From the NCBI GenBank assembly GCA_964483585.1, contig CAZABH010000017.1, positions 1 through 64,000 on the forward strand: 64,000 nucleotides of DNA. The letters run 5' to 3'. The notes under the pieces are model-generated. The model saw nothing but the letters and a program-made list of their open reading frames with translations. It was not told the DNA's origin and did not search any database. Shown here piece after piece: positions 35,470 to 43,771 of this stretch. The position numbers and the translations under genes were made by a program. How positions within the stretch are numbered: position 1 is the first letter of the stretch; each line of letters opens with the position of its first letter. This stretch comes from SZUA-430 sp964483585 (GTDB lineage Bacteria > Pseudomonadota > Alphaproteobacteria > Micropepsales > Micropepsaceae).

Positions 35470-36282
35470 TCAGTGCCCCGACGATGGGTAGACCACCCGC
35501 CGCCACATCGCTGCATTGCGATCGAAAGGACGCCATTCGTTTTCTGGCAAGGCAAGTCGATCAGCAACGGCAAAATAGACAGCCGGGTTGACACCAAGCC
35601 CGCAATGGCTGGCATAAACCTCGATATTGTCAGTCATTGCCGAACGCCTCTCCACGCAGGTCTGCCAAGCTACAACCCCATCGCCCTTGGAATAAATTGC
35701 GGTGGTGGGAACGCCGGAAGGCGCCTTGGCCAATTGCCGGAAAACGTCTGCCATGGCCTTGGGGTCAATCTCCTGGCCTGTCAAACCTTCATAAATGCGC
35801 CAAGCATGGTTCGCACGCGGATTGCCGCCAAAGGGCGAGCCCAGCGAGATCACCTGTCGCACATATTGCGGGTAGCGCTTGGCCAGCTCTCGCGCCATGA
35901 CCCCACCCAGGCTCCAGCCCACGAGACTGATCTTGCGCTTCATTTTTCGATGGATCGACTCGAGCCTCTGCCCGAGCAATTCCCCCTCCGGGCCTATGGC
36001 CAAAGGTCCAAGGTTTCGACCGAGGCCCCAGCAGAACGTCTCATAACCCTTCGAGACCAGAAATCTGCGGATTGGCGCTGTCGTGCCGCCAGCTGCCAAA
36101 AAACCGGGCAGCACCATCACCGGATGTCCATCGCCAGCGGGCGCATATCCAAGCAGCGGCGAGGCGCCCTGAAGGCTCATATAGTCAGCCACAGCACGCC
36201 CGCCCTCGGTTAGGGCAAGCAGCCAAGATGGCGGCTTGATGGAAGGAAGGCCTGCGGCGGATCCTGCGTCGATGACTGCCAT
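35470..36282 (-). CDS. Lipase-like alpha/beta hydrolase
   Basis: I start at the ATG at 36282 (GAGG upstream), giving 270 residues. VMVLPGFLAAG near residue 56 is the oxyanion region. The nucleophile elbow is GWSLGGVMAREL (Ser near 126), as in PGAP1/triacylglycerol-lipase relatives, followed by SLGSPFGGNPRANH near 147. The acid is in YSKGDGVV near 196 and the His in YASHCGLGVNP near 225. No signal peptide: the enzyme is cytosolic, which would suit hydrolysis of intracellular lipid. It sits next to a TetR and a WS/DGAT gene, so stored wax ester or triacylglycerol is a reasonable but unproven substrate. Confidence 0.82.
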   Translation of the reverse strand: MAVIDAGSAAGLPSIKPPSWLLALTEGGRAVADYMSLQGASPLLGYAPAGDGHPVMVLPGFLAAGGTTAPIRRFLVSKGYETFCWGLGRNLGPLAIGPEGELLGQRLESIHRKMKRKISLVGWSLGGVMARELAKRYPQYVRQVISLGSPFGGNPRANHAWRIYEGLTGQEIDPKAMADVFRQLAKAPSGVPTTAIYSKGDGVVAWQTCVERRSAMTDNIEVYASHCGLGVNPAVYFAVADRLALPENEWRPFDRNAAMWRRVVYPSSGH

Positions 36283-36425
36283 GGCAACCTCGTGTCCCCT
36301 TAGGGAAACCGGACGACGCCTCACGCGAACACGCGAGACAAAACGACCTATGGCTACAACGCTAAGTGCAGTATCCCCGCTTTGCCAAATGAATTCGTGT
36401 CACGAAGTGTCGATAAATCAAGGAC

Positions 36426-36474
36426 TTGATGGACCGTAACTATTGATTATAGAGTCAGCTCCATTATTAGACTC
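36426..36474 (+). promoter_or_regulatory. Possible promoter and operator for the TetR gene
   Basis: TTGATG (36426-36431) and TATAGA (36448-36453) are 16 bases apart. The -10 box runs into an inverted repeat, GAGTC (36452-36456) and GACTC (36470-36474), a spacing that could suit a TetR dimer. Inference only; both half-sites are short. Confidence 0.35.
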
Positions 36475-36507
36475 AAAAAAATCCGAATTGCACATGCGAG
36501 AATACCC

Positions 36508-37143
36508 ATGGAGTTCGATCACGACCCTCTCTTGTCGCGGAGGGAACGCAAGAAGCGGGAAACCAGGAAGCGCATCCTTGACGCGGCAGCTGAACTGGCC
36601 TCCAAACGCCCCTATGCCGAGGTGCGGATCGAAGACATTTGCGCTGCCGCTGATGTTGCGAACGCTACATTTTTCCTGCATTTTCCGAACAAGCCAGCAT
36701 TGGTAAGCGCATTCGGCGCGGAGATCACCGCACGCCTCAGAAACCACGCGCTCGATCCTGCCCTTACGGCATCCGAGCAACTGCAAAAGCTATTGGCGAG
36801 CTACATTGACGAGTGGCGCAGCCATCGAAACCTGATGCACCAGATCGTGCTCGAATTCGTCTCGAAGAGCAGCACGGTAACGTCGTTCAACGAAGTTGCT
36901 CCAGGCCTGCTTGACCTGGTGGGCCAGACGATCCGGCGCGGTCAGCTTAGAGGTGAATTTTCAGGCAGATTTGAGCCGGAAACTGTAGCACTGACCCTTG
37001 TAGCCGCATGGAATACAATCGCCATCTCCCTCAGCAAATCGGACAATGATCCCCACAGCACGCGTGCGCTATGGCAGACGCTTGACCTGTTCCTCTACGG
37101 TTTGAAGGCAATTGAGCCAGCGCCAGACCAGCGACTACAGTGA
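36508..37143 (+). CDS. TetR/AcrR family transcriptional regulator
   Basis: This 211-residue repressor-type protein has the TetR DNA-binding domain at about residues 15-66: RKRILDAAAELASKRPY, then RIEDICAAADVANATFFLHF with the recognition helix ending at the conserved FPNKPALV. The C-terminal ligand domain (about 70-205) is divergent, so the inducer cannot be inferred. TetR proteins usually control neighbouring genes; here those are the divergent lipase-like gene and the WS/DGAT gene 260 bases downstream, so fatty acyl-CoA or lipid is a candidate effector. Confidence 0.88.
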   Translation: MEFDHDPLLSRRERKKRETRKRILDAAAELASKRPYAEVRIEDICAAADVANATFFLHFPNKPALVSAFGAEITARLRNHALDPALTASEQLQKLLASYIDEWRSHRNLMHQIVLEFVSKSSTVTSFNEVAPGLLDLVGQTIRRGQLRGEFSGRFEPETVALTLVAAWNTIAISLSKSDNDPHSTRALWQTLDLFLYGLKAIEPAPDQRLQ

Positions 37144-37402
37144 AACATGACCGGGACGAAGTCGGCTTTTCCCGCAGATAAGCGGCGAATCATCGGTACA
37201 TAATGTCCCATTGTGCACTGCACCATTGACCACCACTCTATTACCTTATATGCGGTAGCAAAATGTTTTGTGCGTCGCACAAAAAGCGTTGCACAAGGTT
37301 AACCGCTAACCCGGTATGATGAATTCTATGCAGAGGCTGGGTCCATAAAACCACAGCCGGCAAACTTGGCAAAGACCAGGACAAGACCCGAGGAAAGGTA
37401 CC

Positions 37403-38950
37403 ATGGAACAGCTCAGCGGCCTCGACTCCGCCTTTCTCTACCTGGAGACATCGCGAACCCCGATGCATATCGGCGCGATCGCAATCTACGATCCCTCGAC
37501 AGCGCCAAATTCATTCGTGCGCTTTAAGGACATCCTTGGCTTCATCGAGCAGCGCTTGCACCTCGCAAAGAGCTTCCGGCGCAAGCTGGCAAATGTCCCG
37601 CTCAGCCTCGATTACCCCTACTGGATCGACGATGCGGACTTCGATCTTGAGTATCACGTCCGTCACATCGCGCTGCCCCAGCCGGGCGATTGGCGTCAAC
37701 TCTGCATTCAGGCGGCGCGCCTGCACTCCCGCCCGCTCGACCTGTCGAAACCTCTGTGGGAATTCACGGTCATTGAAGGACTGAACAACGTCCCGGGCGT
37801 ACCCAAGGGGTCTTATGCAATCGTCTCGAAGGTACATCACGCCGCCATCGACGGAGTATCCGGCGTAGACATAACAAACGCGCTCCACTCGCTTGACCCG
37901 GCCGGAAGCGTCGCACCTCCCGAAAAGCCCTGGATCCCGGAGCGCACGCCGACGTCGGCCGAACTTCTGGTCCGCGCACAGTTCAACGCGCTCAACACGC
38001 CCATGCGACTGGCGCGCACCGTGACAAACTCTGCACCGGGCATTGCGCGCATGGCCAGCGACCTCGTCCGCGGCCGGGTCCGCACGACAATCGGCAGCGT
38101 GCCGCGCACGCGGTTCAATGGCTCAGTCGCCATGAACCGCGTTGTTGATGGACGGGACTTCTCGCTTGCCGAGATCAAGGAGATTAGGACCAGGTTACCC
38201 GGCGCGACAGTCAACGACGTCATCGTCACCGTCATCGGTGGTGCGATGCGCAAGTACCTCAAGTCGATGAACGAACTGCCTCGCGAGCCCCTGGTGTGCA
38301 TGGCACCGATATCGGTGCGCACGCCAGGTGAAAAAAACACGCTGGGCAACCAGGTCAGTGCCATGACCATCCCCATCGGAACCCACATCGCCGATCCGTT
38401 CGGTCGCCTTCAATATGTCCACGAGGAAGCAGAAAACTCCAAGGCCCTCACGAATGCCGTCGGCGCCCGTCAGCTTTCTGACTACTCGAGCTTCATGCCC
38501 TCGACGCTTACGGGCCTCGCGGCGCGGCTCTACGTGCGCTGGGGCCTGGCCAACCGCGTTGCACCGATGTTCAACACGGTCATCACGAATGTCCCCGGCC
38601 CCCCAGTCCCCCTCTACATGAATGGCGCGCGCCTCGTGACACAATACGGGCTGGGCCCGCTGTTCGAGGGCGTCGGTATCTTCCATGCAGTATTCAGCTA
38701 CTGCGGCAGCATGACAGTGACGTTCACTTCGGACCGCAGCCTGATGACGGATCCGGAACACTACGCCGCATGCCTGCAGGAGTCCTTCGACGAACTGAAG
38801 AGCGCCGCAATGAAGCGACCCATCCCGACCCCGAAGCCATCACCGGCACCCGCAGAGGCCCCTGCAGAGGCAAAGTCGCAGGAAGCACCCAAGAAGAGTC
38901 GCCCGCGCAAACGCAAGCCCAAGCTCACCATTGTGTCGGCTGCGGAATAA
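37403..38950 (+). CDS. Wax ester synthase/diacylglycerol acyltransferase (WS/DGAT) with basic C-terminal tail
   Basis: A 515-residue acyltransferase that joins acyl-CoA to a fatty alcohol or diacylglycerol, making storage wax ester or triacylglycerol. The catalytic HHxxxDG is HHAAIDG (145-151), and PLDLSKPLWE (111-120) and NVPGPPVPLY are family motifs. AGGAAAGG precedes the ATG. The enzyme core ends near residue 465; a 50-residue tail follows, rich in Pro, Ala and Lys and ending KKSRPRKRKPK, which family members usually lack. The next genes are an alpha/beta hydrolase, a phasin and an SDR. It acts at the membrane or droplet surface. Confidence 0.92.
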   Translation: MEQLSGLDSAFLYLETSRTPMHIGAIAIYDPSTAPNSFVRFKDILGFIEQRLHLAKSFRRKLANVPLSLDYPYWIDDADFDLEYHVRHIALPQPGDWRQLCIQAARLHSRPLDLSKPLWEFTVIEGLNNVPGVPKGSYAIVSKVHHAAIDGVSGVDITNALHSLDPAGSVAPPEKPWIPERTPTSAELLVRAQFNALNTPMRLARTVTNSAPGIARMASDLVRGRVRTTIGSVPRTRFNGSVAMNRVVDGRDFSLAEIKEIRTRLPGATVNDVIVTVIGGAMRKYLKSMNELPREPLVCMAPISVRTPGEKNTLGNQVSAMTIPIGTHIADPFGRLQYVHEEAENSKALTNAVGARQLSDYSSFMPSTLTGLAARLYVRWGLANRVAPMFNTVITNVPGPPVPLYMNGARLVTQYGLGPLFEGVGIFHAVFSYCGSMTVTFTSDRSLMTDPEHYAACLQESFDELKSAAMKRPIPTPKPSPAPAEAPAEAKSQEAPKKSRPRKRKPKLTIVSAAE

Positions 38951-38967
38951 CGAAGAAGCCTACGCTC

Positions 38968-39882
38968 ATGCCACAGGTCACTGCCAACAGGCTCACGATT
39001 GAGTATGCCGAGCACGGCCCTAAGGACGGGCCAGCGATCGTCATGATCATGGGGCTCGCAGCACAGATGACCTTCTGGCCTGATGCGCTGGTATCAGACC
39101 TTGCCAGCGCAGGCTTCCGTGTTGTCACATTCGACAACCGCGACATCGGGCTTACGTCCAAAGTCCATGGCGCACACGCGCCCCACCCCGTCGTCCAAAT
39201 TGCAGCGCGCGTCATCGGTCGCAACCTCGCGCCCTACACCCTTCATGACATGGTCGACGACACGCTGGGTCTCATGGATGCCCTCGAAATCCGCAAGGCA
39301 AACATCGTCGGCGTCTCGATGGGCGGCATGATCGGCCAGCTCCTGTCAGGCACGCATCCCGACAGGGTCACTTCACTGACCTCGATCATGTCGGGAACGC
39401 TGAACCCGCTGCTGCCCGGCCCGAGCCTGCGTGTGGCAGGCCCGTTGTTCCTGTCGAAACCCAAGGACAAGTCGCGCGATGCCTTGATCGAGCGGGCCAT
39501 CGCAATGTGGAGCCTCATTCGAACCGACGATCCCGCAGATGATCACAGCGAGCTCAGGAACAAAATAGCGAGAGGCTTCGATCGGTCCTATTACCCTTCG
39601 GGCGTCCGACGACAGCTGGCCGCAATCCTTGCGACAGGTGACCTGCGCCCCCACATCCGAAAAATAAAAGCGCCCACCCTGGTGATCCATGGCTCAAAGG
39701 ACCCGTTGGCTCCACTAGCCGCAGGACGAGACTCAGCGCGCAACATTCCCGGGGCACGGCTCGAGGTCGTGGAAGGCATGGCGCACGACCTGCCAAGAAA
39801 GTTTCTTCCGCGGATCGCAGGCCTGATCGTTGATCACGCCCGCACCGCGTCGGAAAGACAGTCACGCATACAAGCCGCGTGA
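38968..39882 (+). CDS. Alpha/beta hydrolase, possible intracellular lipase/esterase
   Basis: I start at MPQVTANRLT (38968), 17 bases after the WS/DGAT stop; the frame continues upstream but only inside that gene. The 304-residue protein has the nucleophile elbow GVSMGG (Ser near 115), the oxyanion segment MIMGLAAQM near 29, DNRDIGLT near 61, and SKDPLAP and EGMAHDLP for acid and His near the C-terminus. FDNRDIGLTSK and MIMGLAAQMTFWP identify a group of proteobacterial hydrolases often found with lipid genes. Tight linkage to the acyltransferase suggests turnover of stored lipid; substrate unproven. Confidence 0.85.
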   Translation: MPQVTANRLTIEYAEHGPKDGPAIVMIMGLAAQMTFWPDALVSDLASAGFRVVTFDNRDIGLTSKVHGAHAPHPVVQIAARVIGRNLAPYTLHDMVDDTLGLMDALEIRKANIVGVSMGGMIGQLLSGTHPDRVTSLTSIMSGTLNPLLPGPSLRVAGPLFLSKPKDKSRDALIERAIAMWSLIRTDDPADDHSELRNKIARGFDRSYYPSGVRRQLAAILATGDLRPHIRKIKAPTLVIHGSKDPLAPLAAGRDSARNIPGARLEVVEGMAHDLPRKFLPRIAGLIVDHARTASERQSRIQAA

Positions 39883-39914
39883 CTTTGCATAACCAGAGAA
39901 CGGAGACGACACAA

Positions 39915-40343
39915 ATGACGAAGACACGCAAGACAACAGGCCGCTCGAAGGCCAAGGCGGAAGCCAAGGTTGAAACGACCGGTTTCCGTGCGCCAGTGAA
40001 CCAGATGGTCACCCGCATGCAGGACGGCTTCCGCGAGGCCGGCGATGCCCTGCGCGAAGCTGGTGAGACGATGACCGACGAAAGCCGCAAGGTTGCCCTG
40101 ACGCTCGTCAACCACGCCCAGGACAACGTCGTGTGGAGCTTTGACGCCCTGCGCGACACGATCCAGGCCGGCAGCTTTGCCGAAGCCGTGAAAGTACAGC
40201 AGCAGGCGATGACGGAACTCTTCCGTCGGTCTGTTCGTCAGTTCCGCGAGGTCAGCGAGATCGTTGGCGACAGCTCGACGAAGACGATCCGCCCGATCTC
40301 CCGCTTCGTGACGTCGCTGCGCGACACGCGTCGCGCGGCCTGA
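39915..40343 (+). CDS. Phasin family protein with lysine-rich N-terminus
   Basis: The ATG at 39915 has GGAGA ten bases upstream. The 142-residue protein is mostly amphipathic helix (from about residue 35), with phasin-like segments WSFDALRDTIQAGSFAEAV and VQQQAMTELFRRSVRQF. Phasins coat polyhydroxyalkanoate granules. Before the helix comes TKTRKTTGRSKAKAEAK, a histone-like basic stretch. No PHA synthase gene is nearby; the closest synthetic gene is WS/DGAT, so this phasin may coat neutral lipid or PHA granules made elsewhere. It ends before a strong hairpin. Confidence 0.82.
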   Translation: MTKTRKTTGRSKAKAEAKVETTGFRAPVNQMVTRMQDGFREAGDALREAGETMTDESRKVALTLVNHAQDNVVWSFDALRDTIQAGSFAEAVKVQQQAMTELFRRSVRQFREVSEIVGDSSTKTIRPISRFVTSLRDTRRAA

Positions 40344-40362
40344 AAACACCGTCGTTCTCTGG

Positions 40363-40406
40363 CCCGATCTCCCGCGCGGGATATCAGATCCCCGAGGGAG
40401 ATCGGG
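40363..40406 (+). terminator. Strong nested hairpin after the phasin gene
   Basis: CCCGATCTCCC (40363-40373) pairs perfectly with GGGAGATCGGG (40396-40406); inside, GGGAT and ATCCC form a second stem around ATCAG. It lies 20 bases after the phasin stop and 20 bases before the SDR start. No T-tract follows, so attenuation or mRNA-end protection is as likely as termination. Confidence 0.55.
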
Positions 40407-40426
40407 AACCCGAAAAGGCACAGGCC

Positions 40427-41314
40427 ATGGCAAAGAGCCGACGGACAAAGTCAGGAAGCATCGGAAAACCCAAGAAGCCGGGCAAGCTCGCCCTCATGGG
40501 TGAGCGGCGACTTGGACGCGTCCTCATCACGGGCGCCTCATCCGGTATTGGCGCCGAGCTCGCACGCGAATTTGCCAACCACGGCCACGCACTGGTTCTG
40601 GTTGCCCGCAGCAAGGATCGCCTTGATGCGCTGGCGGCCGAGCTGCACGCAGGCCATGACACCGATTCCATCGTCCTGCCGGCAGACCTCTCGAATGCCG
40701 AGGAACTGGTCTGCGTCGTAGAGACACTCGAGCAACGCGGAATCGAAATCGACATCCTCGTGAACAATGCTGGTCTGATCGATGTAGGCCCCTTTGCCGA
40801 CGCTCAGCCCGATCGCCTGCAGCAACTCATCGCGGTGAACATTGCTGCAGCAACAGCACTGACCTCCCTGTTTCTGCCGGGGATGCGCGAGCGTCGCTTC
40901 GGTCGTATCCTCAACGTGGCATCACTGGCAGGCTTCCAGCCTGTACCATCGATGGCTGTCTATGCTGCAAGCAAGGCCTACGTACTGTCCTTCTCGGAGG
41001 CCCTCGCCGAAGAGCTCCGCGGATCAGGCGTAAGCGTAACCGCCCTTTGTCCGGGGCTGACCGAAACGGGCATGGTCCAGTCCATACGCAGCGCGACTCC
41101 AGCCGCCGCATGGGCACCCTCTTTCCTGATTGCAGATGCCCGCTCGGTCGCCCGACAGGGCTATACGGCTCTGATGACTGGGCAGACAGTGATCATCCCC
41201 GGTTGGCCCAACCAGATCGCCGCAACCTGGAGCCAGATGACCCCGCGCTGGCTCACCCGTACCATGACCGGCTTTGCAGCCCGCCAGACGAACTGGCTGC
41301 GCCGCGACGCCTGA
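40427..41314 (+). CDS. Short-chain dehydrogenase/reductase with basic N-terminal extension
   Basis: This 295-residue SDR has the Rossmann motif TGASSGIG near residues 35-42, NNAG near 112, Ser in NVASLAGF near 162, and YAASK near 178. It belongs to the group of YqjQ-like SDRs that may reduce long-chain acyl or keto substrates (for example fatty acyl aldehyde), which would fit supply of alcohol for wax esters; this is inference. The first 22 residues (MAKSRRTKSG, then KPKKPGK) are strongly basic and precede the normal SDR start, unusual for the family. AGGCACAGGCC precedes the ATG. Confidence 0.85.
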   Translation: MAKSRRTKSGSIGKPKKPGKLALMGERRLGRVLITGASSGIGAELAREFANHGHALVLVARSKDRLDALAAELHAGHDTDSIVLPADLSNAEELVCVVETLEQRGIEIDILVNNAGLIDVGPFADAQPDRLQQLIAVNIAAATALTSLFLPGMRERRFGRILNVASLAGFQPVPSMAVYAASKAYVLSFSEALAEELRGSGVSVTALCPGLTETGMVQSIRSATPAAAWAPSFLIADARSVARQGYTALMTGQTVIIPGWPNQIAATWSQMTPRWLTRTMTGFAARQTNWLRRDA

Positions 41315-41334
41315 CGAACACCCAAACGGGGAAA

Positions 41335-41348
41335 GCCTGACATCAGGC
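41335..41348 (+). terminator. Small hairpin after the SDR gene
   Basis: GCCTGA (41335-41340) pairs with TCAGGC (41343-41348), preceded by AAA and followed by CTTAA. It lies 20 bases after the SDR stop, in the 98-base gap before the glycosylase gene. Short but well placed. Confidence 0.4.
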
Positions 41349-41412
41349 CTTAACCCGGTGGCAGTCCTTTGGTTAGAAGAGGCATCACAGGTCGAACGCG
41401 CGAGACGGTCCA

Positions 41413-42081
41413 ATGCCAAAGGAAACCGCCGCAACCATGGCGGCAAAGGCTGAAGCTCCAGCCGACTGCAATCTGTGCCCACGCCTCGTCAGCTACCGGA
41501 AGGCCAACCAGAAAGCCCATCCCGACTGGTTCAACGCGCCTGTACCAAGTTTCGGACGCCTCGATGCCGGATTGCTGATCCTGGGCCTCGCCCCGGGCGT
41601 GACCGGCGCAAATCGGACCGGTCGACCGTTCACGGGAGACTACGCTGGCGAACTGCTCTTCTCGACATTGTTGAAACATGGATTCGCACGAGGCACCTAT
41701 GCGGGCGCCAGGGGTGATGGACTTGAACTCATGGACTGCCGGATTTCCAACGCCGTACGTTGCGTCCCGCCAGAGAACAAGCCAACACCGGCAGAGGCGG
41801 GCAACTGCCGCATTTTCCTGAATGCAAACCTCGAGGCCATGCCCAAGCTGAAAGTGATCATAGCCCTTGGCCGCATTGCGCATGACAACGCGATACGTGC
41901 CCTGAAGCTGAAGGCCTCCGAACTACCCTTTGCCCACGCCGCCGAGCACGCGCTACCTCGCGGCATGGCCCTTGTCGATAGCTACCATTGTTCCCGCTAC
42001 AACACGAATACGGGACGATTGACGGTACCCATGTTCGACGAGGTCTTCGCGCGCGCGCGGCGCCTTATGGCCAGAGCGTGA
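41413..42081 (+). CDS. Uracil-DNA glycosylase, family 5 (UDGb-like) with Fe-S cluster
   Basis: A 222-residue DNA repair enzyme that removes uracil or other deaminated bases. Motif 1 is GLAPGVTGANRTGRPFTGD (58-76), typical of family 5 (UDGb), and motif 2 is SYHCSRYNTNTG (190-201). Four cysteines, C19, C22, C117 and C132, are placed to bind a [4Fe-4S] cluster as in families 4 and 5. A start nine codons later is possible. The last 17 bases overlap the convergent argC gene. Confidence 0.9.
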   Translation: MPKETAATMAAKAEAPADCNLCPRLVSYRKANQKAHPDWFNAPVPSFGRLDAGLLILGLAPGVTGANRTGRPFTGDYAGELLFSTLLKHGFARGTYAGARGDGLELMDCRISNAVRCVPPENKPTPAEAGNCRIFLNANLEAMPKLKVIIALGRIAHDNAIRALKLKASELPFAHAAEHALPRGMALVDSYHCSRYNTNTGRLTVPMFDEVFARARRLMARA

Positions 42082-43045
42082 CACCCTCGAGACCCAGCGT
42101 CTCCGCGTGCCCTGTCATGATATTGGCGTTCTGTATCGCCTGCCCGGCAGCGCCCTTTCCAAGATTGTCACAAGCCCCCATCGCAATGACAAGATTACGC
42201 GCAGGGTCGCACGCATAGGAGACGAACACGAGATTGCTGCCCGTCGCCCACTTGGTATGTGGCGGTTTATCGGTAATCCGCACGAAGGCGCGGCCAGAAT
42301 AGAATTTTCGTGCAGCATCCAGACACTGCTCCGTTGTGACCTTCCCACGCGCATAGATCGTCGACATGATCCCGCGCGTCATCGGCGCAAGGTGGGGCGT
42401 GAAGACCAGCCCTTCGGACGTGGCTCCGGCAAGCCGTTCAATCGTCTTCGACATCTCTGGCATATGAACATGCTTGAGAAGGCCATAGGGTGCCAGGTCC
42501 TCATTGACCTCCGCATAGCCCATCGTACTTTCCCCGCCACCACGCCCGGCACCACTGACACCAGTCTTCGCGTCCACGATGATGCCATTGGGATCGATCA
42601 GCCGTGCCGCCAGCAGTGGCGCCAGTGCCGTCAGTGTCGCTGCCGGATAACAGCCAGGATTTGCGACCCGTGAAGAACCGCTGATGGCCTCGGGCCAGAC
42701 GTCGGCAAGCCCATAGGCCCAGCCATCGGCATAACGATGATCGCCTCCGATATCGACAATCTTGACCGATGAACGCACACGCGCGAGCGCATCCTTGGAT
42801 TGCCCGGTTGGCAACGACGCAAACAGCAAGTCCAGAGGCGGCAATGCATCAGGATCCCACTTCTCGATCTGCAGATCACCCAGGCGACCAAGCCCTGGAT
42901 AGCGCTCGACCAGCCGCTGCCCAACCGATCCTTCGCCACCCGCATACACAAGCTCGAACGCCGGATGCGTCGCGCAAAGCCGCAAGGCTTCGCCTCCGCC
43001 ATAGCCGCTGACGCCGACGATCCCGACCCGTAATCGCATGCTCAT
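42065..43045 (-). CDS. argC: N-acetyl-gamma-glutamyl-phosphate reductase
   Basis: ArgC reduces N-acetylglutamyl phosphate with NADPH in arginine synthesis. The 326-residue protein has the Rossmann motif GVSGYGGGE (11-19) and the catalytic cysteine C132 in NPGCYPAA. VDAKTGVSGAGRG near 167 and HTPHL-type segment FTPHLAPMTRGI near 228 (with the catalytic His) are family features. It lies 40 bases after the start of, and upstream in transcription from, the Mo protein gene; the 3' end is shared with the glycosylase gene. Confidence 0.95.
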   Translation of the reverse strand: MSMRLRVGIVGVSGYGGGEALRLCATHPAFELVYAGGEGSVGQRLVERYPGLGRLGDLQIEKWDPDALPPLDLLFASLPTGQSKDALARVRSSVKIVDIGGDHRYADGWAYGLADVWPEAISGSSRVANPGCYPAATLTALAPLLAARLIDPNGIIVDAKTGVSGAGRGGGESTMGYAEVNEDLAPYGLLKHVHMPEMSKTIERLAGATSEGLVFTPHLAPMTRGIMSTIYARGKVTTEQCLDAARKFYSGRAFVRITDKPPHTKWATGSNLVFVSYACDPARNLVIAMGACDNLGKGAAGQAIQNANIMTGHAETLGLEGVTLWP

Positions 43046-43084
43046 GATCCCTGTGTCCCCAAATCTCCAACACCTGCCGGATAC

Positions 43085-43762
43085 CTACTCATAACGCTCT
43101 TCCTTCCACGGATCACCAACATTATGGTAGCCGCGAACCTCCCAGAACCCAGGCCTGTCGTCGCGGGAGAACTCGATCCGCCGCACCCATTTCGCGCTCT
43201 TCCAGAAGTAGAAACGCGGGATCACCACCCGCACGGGCCCGCCATGACTGCGGGTGAGAGGGCTGCCTTCCCACGAATGCGCCAACAGGACGTCCGCCCC
43301 TGAAAACACCTCCAGCGACACATTGGTGGTATAGCCGTCATGGGCATGAAAGATAACGTAGCGCGCCTCGGCCTTCGGACGCACAAGGGCAATCAGCTCG
43401 CACGAGGCAACGCCCTGCCAGAAATTGTCGTAGCGGCTCCACTGGGTGACACAATGGATGTCGGACATGAAGTCCGACTGCGGCAACGCCATGAACCGCG
43501 CATGGTCAAGCGTCACGGGACAAGACACAAGGCCATCCAATGTCAACTTCCAGTCCTCGGGCCGAACATCCGGCTGGATCCCGAGGTCAAGAACAGGCCA
43601 ATTCCTGACTTGCTGCTGGCCTGGTGGCAGGCGATTGACTTGTGCGTCATCCCTGTTGCCAGTGATCAGACGCCGTTCACGCGCCCATTGTTCCTTGGTT
43701 GCGATAAGCTTCTTCCGACGTCGTTCGCTGGAAGCATCGTCGTCATCCGGCACGTCAGCCAT
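43085..43762 (-). CDS. Sulfite oxidase-like molybdopterin protein
   Basis: This 225-residue protein is a cytosolic sulfite-oxidase fold domain without heme or transit signal. The cysteine that would bind molybdenum is C104 in DIHCVTQWSR, and HAHDGYTTN and SHGGPVRVVIPRFY are further pterin-site segments. It resembles the YuiH/MsrP-like group but lacks the twin-arginine signal peptide and the membrane partner (MsrQ) of the MsrPQ methionine sulfoxide repair system. Reaction unknown. It follows smpB by 9 bases on the same strand and precedes argC by 39 bases. Confidence 0.85.
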   Translation of the reverse strand: MADVPDDDDASSERRRKKLIATKEQWARERRLITGNRDDAQVNRLPPGQQQVRNWPVLDLGIQPDVRPEDWKLTLDGLVSCPVTLDHARFMALPQSDFMSDIHCVTQWSRYDNFWQGVASCELIALVRPKAEARYVIFHAHDGYTTNVSLEVFSGADVLLAHSWEGSPLTRSHGGPVRVVIPRFYFWKSAKWVRRIEFSRDDRPGFWEVRGYHNVGDPWKEERYE

Positions 43763-43771
43763 GCACAGACC

